Source: Candidatus Pelagibacter sp. RS39 (GTDB lineage: Bacteria > Pseudomonadota > Alphaproteobacteria > Pelagibacterales > Pelagibacteraceae). Taken from it: 64,000 bases of DNA. Below are positions 57,030 to 64,000 of the stretch, in pieces. Under the pieces are notes generated by a model, which did no database searches, had not been told where the DNA came from, and saw only the letters and a program-made list of their open reading frames with translations. The position numbers and the translations under genes are program-made. Each line of letters begins with the position of its first letter. Positions within the stretch are counted from its first letter, which is position 1. Where the stretch lies: positions 558,001 to 622,000 of the forward strand of contig NZ_CP020777.1 of NCBI RefSeq assembly GCF_002101315.1. Reading direction: 5' to 3'.

Positions 57030-59654
57030 ATGAGCGATAAATATATACATTCCAATGTAGAAGATAAGATCTATTCGTATTGGGAAAAAAATAAACTATT
57101 TAAACCTCAAAAAAACTCTAAAAAATTTTCAGTCGTAATTCCGCCACCAAATGTAACAGGAAGTTTACATATGGGACATGCTTTAAATAATTCAATTCAA
57201 GACATGCTAGTTCGATATTACAGAATGAATAATTATGAAACTTTATGGCAACCAGGTACAGATCATGCTGGTATTGCAACTCAGGCACTTGTTGAAAGAA
57301 AACTTGAAAAAGAAAATCAAAATAAAAATACATTAGGAAGAGAAAAATTTATTGAAAAGGTTTGGGATTGGAAAAATCAGTATGGTGATATAATTATCAA
57401 TCAATTAAAAAAACTAGGTTGTTCATGTGATTGGTCCAGAAATGCTTTTACTATGGATGAAAATTTATCTAAATCTGTAATTAAGGTATTTGTTGAATTA
57501 CATAAAAAGAAACTAATCTACAAAGCAGAAAAATTAGTAAATTGGGATACAGTATTAAAAACTGCAATTTCAGATTTAGAAGTAGATCAAAGAGAAATGA
57601 ACTCTAAGATTTACTATATTAGGTATCCAATAAATAAATCATCAGAATTTATTACTATAGCTACAACTAGGCCTGAGACTATGCTTGGGGACACAGCGAT
57701 TGCAGTAAATCCAAAAGATAAAAGATATAAAAGTTTTGTTGGCAAAACAGTCACTATACCTATTGTAGGTAGAAAAATTAAAATAATTAAAGACAATTAT
57801 GCGGACCCAGAACAAGGTACAGGAGCACTAAAAATTACCCCAGCACATGATTTTAATGATTATGATGTAGGTCAGAGAAATAAACTCGAAATAATAAATG
57901 TTTTTACTGAAGATGGTAAAATAAATAAAAATGCACCTAAGGATTATGTAGGCTTGGATAGATTTGATGCCCGAAAAAAAATATTAAATGAACTTAAAGA
58001 AAAAGATTATTTTGTTAAAGAGGAAAATATAAAAAATAAAGTTCCTTATGGAGATAGATCTAATTCTGTTATCGAACCTTTTTTAACTGAGCAATGGTTT
58101 GTTGATGCAAAAAAATTAGCTATCAAAGCAAAAAAAATTGTTAAAACCAAAAAAACAAATTTTTTTCCAAATAATTGGTCTAAAACTTATTTTCAATGGA
58201 TGAATAATATTGAGCCTTGGTGTGTCTCTAGACAGTTGTGGTGGGGTCATCAAATCCCAGCATGGTATGGACCTGACAATAAAATATTTGTTGCTTTAAA
58301 TGAAAAAGAAGCAAGCGAGCAAGCTAAGAAACATTACAAAAAAGATGTAAAATTAGTTAGGGATCCTGACGTATTAGATACTTGGTTTTCTTCTGGTTTA
58401 TGGCCGTTTGCAACTTTAGGATGGCCAGATAAAAAAGATTTCGTAAAAAAGTTTTATCCAACCACAGTTTTAGTAACTGGTTTTGATATAATTTTTTTCT
58501 GGGTTGCAAGAATGATTATGTTTGGAATGGAATTTCTTAATAAAGAACCTTTCAAAGATATATATGTTCACGCTTTAGTAAGAGATGAAAAAGGACAAAA
58601 AATGTCTAAATCTAAAGGCAATGTAATTGATCCATTAGACTTAATCGAAAAATATAGTGCAGATGCATTACGATTTACTCTGCTTTCAATGGCTTCACCT
58701 GGAACTGATGTAAAACTTTCTGAAGATAGAGTTAAAGGGTATAGGAACTTTTTAAATAAATTGTGGAATGCAAATAATTTTTTAATCACAAATAATTGTG
58801 ATTTTAATAAGACTGATAAAGTTCCTAAAACTAGCTTAAATATCAATAAATGGATTTATTCTGAATTGATTGAAATAAAAGATAAAATTCAAAAAAATAT
58901 TAAAGACTATCGATTTGATGAGGCAGCCAAAAATGCTTATCAATTTGCTTGGCATTCATATTGTGACTGGTATATCGAACTTTCAAAGACAATCCTATAT
59001 TCAGATGATGAAAAATCAAAAAAAGAGGTAAAAGAGGTATCAGCTTATGTATTTAAACAAATACTTATTATGCTTCATCCATTTATCCCATTTGTCACTG
59101 AGGAAATATGGTTAAAAAATAAGCTTGATAAATCGAATAAGAATTTCCTTATGTATAAAAATTGGCCATCAGGAAAAGTTAAAAAAGATAAATCTCAAAA
59201 GGATGTAGAGAAAATCATCAATATTATCTCAGAAATAAGATCTTTTAAAAATGAGTTAAATGTCAGTCCAGGTTCATTTGTAGATCTTTCTATGAATAAG
59301 ATAGCTAAAAAAAATCGATCTTTAATGGATAATAACGAAATAATCTTAAAAAAACTTGGTCGTATCAATAATTTTTTTGAAAAGGATCAAGATAGGCCCT
59401 CTGCAACTCTTGTAATTTCAGGTGACATTTTTAAGATTTATTTTGATGAAAATGTTGACTTAAGTTTAATCAAAGAAAATTTACTAAAAAGACAAACAAA
59501 ATATCAAGATGAATTAAATAAGATTTCACAACGATTATCAAATAAAGGATTTGTCGATAGGGCACCAAAAAATATTGTTGAACAAGAAAAAACTAACTAT
59601 AGTAACTTAAAAAATGATATCAAAAAAATATCTTTAACAATTGAAAGTTTATAA
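57030..59654 (+). CDS. valS: Valyl-tRNA synthetase
   Basis: Class I synthetase for valine. The HIGH motif is in [17 protein letters not shown] (about residues 37-53), the CP1 editing domain contains [18 protein letters not shown] near 211, WVSR-like block [17 protein letters not shown] near 400, and KMSKS is in [14 protein letters not shown] near 523. A C-terminal coiled coil (after ~810) is typical of ValRS. Length 874 is normal. It overlaps ilvD by one base, linking valine charging with valine synthesis. Confidence 0.98.
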   Translation: MSDKYIHSNVEDKIYSYWEKNKLFKPQKNSKKFSVVIPPPNVTGSLHMGHALNNSIQDMLVRYYRMNNYETLWQPGTDHAGIATQALVERKLEKENQNKNTLGREKFIEKVWDWKNQYGDIIINQLKKLGCSCDWSRNAFTMDENLSKSVIKVFVELHKKKLIYKAEKLVNWDTVLKTAISDLEVDQREMNSKIYYIRYPINKSSEFITIATTRPETMLGDTAIAVNPKDKRYKSFVGKTVTIPIVGRKIKIIKDNYADPEQGTGALKITPAHDFNDYDVGQRNKLEIINVFTEDGKINKNAPKDYVGLDRFDARKKILNELKEKDYFVKEENIKNKVPYGDRSNSVIEPFLTEQWFVDAKKLAIKAKKIVKTKKTNFFPNNWSKTYFQWMNNIEPWCVSRQLWWGHQIPAWYGPDNKIFVALNEKEASEQAKKHYKKDVKLVRDPDVLDTWFSSGLWPFATLGWPDKKDFVKKFYPTTVLVTGFDIIFFWVARMIMFGMEFLNKEPFKDIYVHALVRDEKGQKMSKSKGNVIDPLDLIEKYSADALRFTLLSMASPGTDVKLSEDRVKGYRNFLNKLWNANNFLITNNCDFNKTDKVPKTSLNINKWIYSELIEIKDKIQKNIKDYRFDEAAKNAYQFAWHSYCDWYIELSKTILYSDDEKSKKEVKEVSAYVFKQILIMLHPFIPFVTEEIWLKNKLDKSNKNFLMYKNWPSGKVKKDKSQKDVEKIINIISEIRSFKNELNVSPGSFVDLSMNKIAKKNRSLMDNNEIILKKLGRINNFFEKDQDRPSATLVISGDIFKIYFDENVDLSLIKENLLKRQTKYQDELNKISQRLSNKGFVDRAPKNIVEQEKTNYSNLKNDIKKISLTIESL

Positions 59655-61372
59655 TGCGGAAATTTAATAAGAAAAAATTACCAAGTAGACATACATCTTT
59701 AGGACCCGACAGAGCTCCTCATAGGTCTTTTTATTATGCAATGGGAGAAACAGAAAAAGATGTTGCCAAACCTTTTATAGGAGTTGTATCAACATGGAAT
59801 GAGGCGGCACCTTGTAATATAGCCTTAATGAGACAAGCCCAGTCTGTTAAAAAGGGTGTAAGAGCATCAGGTGGAACACCAAGAGAGTTTTGTACAATTA
59901 CAGTTACTGACGGTATTGCTATGGGGCATGAGGGAATGAAATCCTCATTAATATCAAGAGAGGTTATTGCTGACAGTGCTGAATTGACTGTAAGAGGTCA
60001 TTGTTATGATGCTTTAGTAGGTATTGCAGGTTGTGATAAATCTTTACCTGGTTTGATGATGTCGATGGTTAGATTAAACGTTCCGAGTGTATTTATATAT
60101 GGTGGTTCAATACTACCAGGTAAATACAAAGGTAAAGATGTGACTGTTGTAGATGTTTTTGAAGCGGTTGGAAAACATTCATCAGGACAAATGTCTGCAA
60201 AAGAATTAAGAAAATTAGAATTAGTTGCATGTCCAACAGCAGGAGCTTGTGGGGGACAATTTACTGCTAACACTATGGCCTGCGTATCTGAAGCGATTGG
60301 TCTAGCACTACCTTATTCAGCTGGAACACCAGCTCCGTACGAAGAACGAGATAAGTATGCAAAAGCAAGTGGGCGAATGGTTATGGAATTATTGGCTAAA
60401 AAAATTAAACCAAGAGATATAGTTACAAGAAAGGCTTTAGAAAATGCTGCAACAATTGTTGCTGCAACAGGTGGATCAACTAATGCAGGTTTACATTTAC
60501 CAGCAATAGCAAATGAAGCTGGTATAAAATTTGATTTAATGGATGTTGCAAAGATATTTAAAAGAACTCCTTATCTTGCCGACTTAAAACCAGGTGGAAA
60601 ATATGTTGCTAAAGATATGTGGTTAGCAGGTGGAGTACCAATGCTTTTAAAAACTCTTTATGAAGGTGGTTATATTCATGGAGATTGTATGACTGTTACA
60701 GGTAAAACAATGAAAGAAAATTTAAAGGGAATTAAATTTAATCCTAAACAAAAAGTAATGAGATCATTTAAAAATCCATTATCTCCGACAGGTGGTGTTG
60801 TTGGTTTAAAAGGTAATTTAGCTCCTGAAGGAGGAATTGTTAAAATTGCTGGACTTAAAAAATTACAATTTACTGGAAGAGCAAGATGTTTTGATAATGA
60901 AGAAAGTGCAATGAAAGCAGTTCAGAGCAGAAAATATAAAGATGGTGATGTAATTATTATTAGATATGAAGGACCAGTTGGTGGACCAGGTATGAGAGAA
61001 ATGCTTTCAACAACAGGTGCAATTTATGGTCAAGGTAAAGGAGAAAAAGTTGCTTTAATAACTGATGGAAGATTCTCTGGAGCAACTCGGGGATTTTGTG
61101 TAGGCCATGTAGGACCCGAGGCTGCATTAGGTGGACCGATCGCTCTATTACGTAACGGAGATATTATTGATATTGATGCTAAGAAGGGAACAATTAATGT
61201 TCGATTAACTAGAGCACAATTAGCTTCAAGAAGAAGAAAATGGAAAGCTAGAAAATCTGATTTTGGATCAGGAACTCTTTGGAAATACGCACAAACTGTA
61301 GGACCTGCATATTTAGGAGCACCAACACATCCAGGTAAGAAAAACGAAGTTAAGGATTACTCGAAAATTTAA
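59654..61372 (+). CDS. ilvD: Dihydroxy-acid dehydratase
   Basis: Iron-sulfur enzyme of valine, leucine and isoleucine synthesis. Cluster cysteines are in CNIALMRQ (about residue 55), AGCDKSLPG near 126 and [20 protein letters not shown] near 197. [17 protein letters not shown] near 443 and [21 protein letters not shown] near 475 are also conserved. Length 572 is that of the IlvD group. The ATG overlaps the valS stop and the stop overlaps the manC-like gene by one base. Confidence 0.97.
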   Translation: MRKFNKKKLPSRHTSLGPDRAPHRSFYYAMGETEKDVAKPFIGVVSTWNEAAPCNIALMRQAQSVKKGVRASGGTPREFCTITVTDGIAMGHEGMKSSLISREVIADSAELTVRGHCYDALVGIAGCDKSLPGLMMSMVRLNVPSVFIYGGSILPGKYKGKDVTVVDVFEAVGKHSSGQMSAKELRKLELVACPTAGACGGQFTANTMACVSEAIGLALPYSAGTPAPYEERDKYAKASGRMVMELLAKKIKPRDIVTRKALENAATIVAATGGSTNAGLHLPAIANEAGIKFDLMDVAKIFKRTPYLADLKPGGKYVAKDMWLAGGVPMLLKTLYEGGYIHGDCMTVTGKTMKENLKGIKFNPKQKVMRSFKNPLSPTGGVVGLKGNLAPEGGIVKIAGLKKLQFTGRARCFDNEESAMKAVQSRKYKDGDVIIIRYEGPVGGPGMREMLSTTGAIYGQGKGEKVALITDGRFSGATRGFCVGHVGPEAALGGPIALLRNGDIIDIDAKKGTINVRLTRAQLASRRRKWKARKSDFGSGTLWKYAQTVGPAYLGAPTHPGKKNEVKDYSKI

Positions 61373-62562
61373 TGAAAATTCGCCCAGTCATTTTATGTGG
61401 TGGAGCTGGCACAAGACTTTGGCCTAAAGCTAAAAAACATCAAGCGAAACAATTTATAGACTTTGGTAACTGGACTTTATTAGGTAAAACTTTAGAGAGA
61501 GTTAAAGCATCTATATATGATGCTCCAATTATAAGTACTAATGCAAAATATTTAAAACAAGTAAAACAACACCTAAAGAAACACAAAATAAGAAAATTCA
61601 AGATAGTTTTAGAACCAGCTAAAAGAAATACCGCACCAGCTATATTAAGTACGGCATTAATAAAGGATATACCTAACGAACAACCTTTAATGTTCTTGGC
61701 TGCTGATCATTTGATAGAGAAGGTTGCTTTATTTAATAAAGCTATAAAAAAAAACCAAAAGAAACTTACTCATAATAATATCTTTATCTTTGGAATTAAG
61801 CCTACAATCCCTTCAAGTGAGTTTGGCTATTTTTTAACAAAAAATACTAAAGTAACTAGATTTATAGAAAAACCAAAAGCGGCTAAAGCTAAACAAATAA
61901 TTAGTAAAAAAGGTTATTGGAATTCTGGAATGTTTTATTTGAGAAAAGATTCAATAATCGATAACTTTAAGAAATACCAACCAAATATTTACCGAAATTG
62001 TAACAAAGCTGTAACAAAAGCAAAATATAAAAGTAATGTGTATTATTTAAACAAACAAGCATTCACCAAAGCAACAGCTAAGTCTTTTGACTATGCAATA
62101 TTAGAAAAAACTAAAGATATAAATGCGATCAAATTAGATATTCCATGGTCTGATTTAGGTTCTTGGAAAGAAATCTGTAAGATGTATGGACGAAATAAAA
62201 GACATTATTATAAAAAGAAGAATGTATTTCATAGACCTTGGGGTAGTTATGTAAATCTATTTAATGGTAAGGAATTTTTGATTAAAGAACTATATGTAAA
62301 ACCAAAAGGTATTTTAAGTCTTCAAAAACATCATCATAGAGCTGAGCACTGGGTAGTTACTCATGGTAAACCAAAAATTACTTTAAATAAAAAATATTTT
62401 ACTATGAAACCTGATGAAACAATTTTTATTCCACTAGGTGCAATCCATAGAATAGAAAACCCATATAAAAAACCAGTCAAAATAATTGAAGCACAAGTAG
62501 GCTCAATTTTAAAAGAAACAGATATTGTAAGATTTCAGGATGTATACGGAAGAGTAAAGTAG
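61372..62562 (+). CDS. Mannose-1-phosphate guanylyltransferase (ManC-like, short)
   Basis: Makes GDP-mannose from GTP and mannose 1-phosphate for surface sugars. The N-terminal nucleotidyltransferase signature PVILCGGAGTRLWPKA (residues 4-19), FLAADHLIE near 101 and FIEKPKAAKA near 163 are clear. A C-terminal cupin (about 285-390, HRPWGSYVNLFNGKEF, LQKHHHRAEHWVV) matches the type II mannose-6-phosphate isomerase domain. At 396 residues it is shorter than usual ManC/AlgA (~470), mostly in the middle. Whether both activities remain is not clear. Unusual neighbours: ilvD and a PhoR-like kinase. Confidence 0.85.
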   Translation: MKIRPVILCGGAGTRLWPKAKKHQAKQFIDFGNWTLLGKTLERVKASIYDAPIISTNAKYLKQVKQHLKKHKIRKFKIVLEPAKRNTAPAILSTALIKDIPNEQPLMFLAADHLIEKVALFNKAIKKNQKKLTHNNIFIFGIKPTIPSSEFGYFLTKNTKVTRFIEKPKAAKAKQIISKKGYWNSGMFYLRKDSIIDNFKKYQPNIYRNCNKAVTKAKYKSNVYYLNKQAFTKATAKSFDYAILEKTKDINAIKLDIPWSDLGSWKEICKMYGRNKRHYYKKKNVFHRPWGSYVNLFNGKEFLIKELYVKPKGILSLQKHHHRAEHWVVTHGKPKITLNKKYFTMKPDETIFIPLGAIHRIENPYKKPVKIIEAQVGSILKETDIVRFQDVYGRVK

Positions 62563-62565
62563 TTT

Positions 62566-63723
62566 ATGGAACTTTTAACATTCGTTTTGTTAATCATAAT
62601 AGCTATTTTATTATTTTTTCTTTTAAAAAAAGAAAGAGTCTTGGATATTAATACTGAAGTTAAAATTGAAGATAAAAAGTTAGATGAAGATGAAAGTAAG
62701 AAATATAGAGAAACTATTTATAATCTTCTAAATTACATTCCAGAAGGAATCATAATTCTAAACAAATCCAAGGAAATAATATTTAGTAATAGTTCAGCCA
62801 GTAAAAGGTTCCAAACAAAGTTGAATGAAAATATAAGTGGATTTTTAAGAAATCCGGACTTGTTAAGTTCAATTGAGAAAGCTTTCAATGGAGAAAATTC
62901 TAATGATCTTGAAATAGAACTACGAAACCCTTCAGTTCTTAGAATGAATGTAACAATTTACCAAGATAATAATAATTTATTCTTTGATGAGCCATCTTGC
63001 TTGCTTTTTATGAGAGATTTAACAGAATTTCACAAATTTCAACAATTAAAATCAGACTTTGTTGCAAATGTTTCCCACGAACTTAGAACACCATTGCAAT
63101 CTATTAAGATGGGACTTGAGACATTTGAAAATAATGCAGATTTAAAAAAGAATTCTGAAGTTACTAATTTATTACCAGTAATGAGCTCTCAATCTGAAAG
63201 AATGGAAAATTTAATAAGAGATTTGCTATCTCTTTCTAAGATTGAGCTTCAAGAACATATAAGGCCTACACACGAAATAGATTTAATTGATGTCCTTAGC
63301 TATGTGATTAAGACTTATGAAAACATTGTTAAAAAAAATGACATTAATTTAAATCTGCAAAAAACTGAGAATTTTAAAATTATTGGTGATCGGGATAAAT
63401 TAATAGAAATTTTTACTAACCTTATTGATAATTCAATTAAATATAGTGAGAAGGGCAAAGAAATTAAAATTGCCACTAAAAAAGAGGGTGATCTAAATAT
63501 TGTCTCTATATCAGATCAAGGCATAGGAATTCCTAAGGAATTTATTCATAGAATCACCGAAAGATTTTTTACTGTTGATCCCAGCAAAAGTCGAAGTGTT
63601 GGAGGAACAGGCTTAGGACTAGCCATTGTTAAACATCTTGTTTCTCAACATAGAGGCGAAATGATTATTAATAGTGAGGAAAATCAAGGAACTACTATAG
63701 ATTTGAAATTTAATTCAATTTAA
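62566..63723 (+). CDS. phoR: PhoR-like sensor histidine kinase
   Basis: Membrane histidine kinase, probably sensing phosphate shortage through the Pst system. It has one N-terminal helix (about residues 4-20), a PAS domain (~46-155, with YIPEGIIILNKSKEIIFSN), the phospho-acceptor FVANVSHELRTPLQSIKMG with His171, and ATPase boxes NLIDNSIKYSE, DQGIGIPKEFI and GGTGLGLAIVKHLV. Length 385 fits short alphaproteobacterial PhoR. The pstS start ~110 bases downstream, with Pho-box-like repeats, supports the name. The response regulator is not in the window. Confidence 0.87.
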   Translation: MELLTFVLLIIIAILLFFLLKKERVLDINTEVKIEDKKLDEDESKKYRETIYNLLNYIPEGIIILNKSKEIIFSNSSASKRFQTKLNENISGFLRNPDLLSSIEKAFNGENSNDLEIELRNPSVLRMNVTIYQDNNNLFFDEPSCLLFMRDLTEFHKFQQLKSDFVANVSHELRTPLQSIKMGLETFENNADLKKNSEVTNLLPVMSSQSERMENLIRDLLSLSKIELQEHIRPTHEIDLIDVLSYVIKTYENIVKKNDINLNLQKTENFKIIGDRDKLIEIFTNLIDNSIKYSEKGKEIKIATKKEGDLNIVSISDQGIGIPKEFIHRITERFFTVDPSKSRSVGGTGLGLAIVKHLVSQHRGEMIINSEENQGTTIDLKFNSI

Positions 63724-63743
63724 TTCAACTAAAAAGTTAGCCT

Positions 63744-63772
63744 TTGTAACAAAACTTTAACTTTCCTTTAAT
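63744..63772 (+). promoter_or_regulatory. Pho-box-like triple direct repeat before pstS
   Basis: TTGTAAC (63744-63750), CTTTAAC (63755-63761) and CTTTAAT (63766-63772) are 7-base repeats each separated by 4 bases, so they recur every 11 bases. This spacing is that of PhoB binding sites (7-base repeats with 4-base spacers), although the letters are only partly like CTGTCAT. TAAGAT (63781-63786) could be the -10 box. The site ends 59 bases before the pstS ATG. Confidence 0.6.
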
Positions 63773-63831
63773 AAAATATTTAAGATTTAGATTTAATTGA
63801 TGATGCATAACGAATCTAAAAAAGGAGAAAA

Positions 63832-64000
63832 ATGAATAGATTAGTAAAAATTTTATTAGGGTTTCTTTTAGTACTTAGTTTTACAACAACTAGTCACGCA
63901 AGAGATCAAATAAAAATTGTAGGTTCTTCTACTGTTTACCCATATGCTACAGTTGTAGCTGAAAAGTTTGGTAAAGGTGGAAAATTCAAGACACCAGTAA
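63832..64000 (+). CDS. pstS: Phosphate ABC transporter substrate-binding protein, 5' part
   Basis: The first 56 codons of a periplasmic phosphate-binding protein; the gene runs off the window. A signal peptide covers about residues 1-23 (helix LVKILLGFLLVLSF, cleavage near SHA). The mature start DQIKIVGSSTVYPYATVVAE is the phosphate-binding loop region typical of PstS (GSSTVYPF). A strong AAGGAG ribosome site (63822-63827) precedes the ATG. A PhoR-like kinase gene and Pho-box-like repeats lie just upstream. Confidence 0.92.
   Translation, partial: MNRLVKILLGFLLVLSFTTTSHARDQIKIVGSSTVYPYATVVAEKFGKGGKFKTPV

Overview
The window is about 70% A+T, very densely coded, and free of insertion sequences, phage genes, CRISPR arrays and long repeats. 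Most adjacent genes overlap by 1-14 bases (ATGA, TAATG) or sit within 10 bases of each other. Gene content and order are alphaproteobacterial (nuo, ilvD, aap, ntrYX, fused ispDF, the lpx/bam cluster, an alpha-type short ProS, RNase J). Together with the extreme A+T bias, short proteins and tiny spacers this points to the SAR11 clade (Pelagibacterales, marine). That assignment is inference from content and style, not from a marker-gene search.

Layout. 1-7915: the end of nuoG, then nuoH-I-J-K-L-M-N (respiratory complex I). 7915-17756: a biotin ligase core, type III pantothenate kinase, RNase J, a DUF1467-like membrane protein, ProS, LolC/LolD and DnaE, apparently read through from nuo. 17757-29529: a promoter and structured leader, then rpsB-tsf-frr-uppS-cdsA-dxr-bamA-skp-fabZ-lpxD-lpxA-lpxI-lpxB (translation, undecaprenyl and phospholipid synthesis, outer-membrane assembly, lipid A). 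29509-36915 on the minus strand: a PpiD-like chaperone with trpE-G-D-C, then lexA and gltX behind an SOS box. 36972-43431: tpiA-secG-pyrG-kdsA-eno-ftsB-lipA-ratA. 43408-45471 on the minus strand: ispDF, pgpA, pncC. 45498-51436: ntrY-ntrX-trkA-trkH. Then tRNA-Arg(UCU), the aapJQMP general amino-acid ABC transporter, an XRE-family regulator, tRNA-Asn(GUU) and tRNA-Cys(GCA) on the minus strand, then valS-ilvD-manC-like, a PhoR-like kinase, and the start of pstS behind a Pho-box-like repeat.

How it fits together. This is mostly core genome. The notable biology is streamlining. Several well-known alphaproteobacterial clusters are present with internal members removed and the flanks joined cleanly: pyrH is missing from tsf-frr, rseP from dxr-bamA, moaC/moeA/comEC from trpC-lexA-gltX, the pdh genes from ftsB-lipA, and dusB/ntrBC from ispDF-ntrYX. 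Regulatory proteins are reduced too: NtrY goes directly from HAMP to kinase with no PAS domain, and NtrX lacks the GAFTGA loop and has Asp-Gln in place of Asp-Glu in Walker B. The clearest regulatory DNA signals are a LexA box (GTTC-N7-GTTC) before lexA, a possible pseudoknot leader before rpsB, a strong hairpin terminator between aapJ and aapQ, inverted repeats before aapJ and before the XRE gene, and three 7-base repeats at 11-base period before pstS. I did not see an obviously new multigene system. The best candidates for new biology are the altered NtrYX pair and these regulatory sites.
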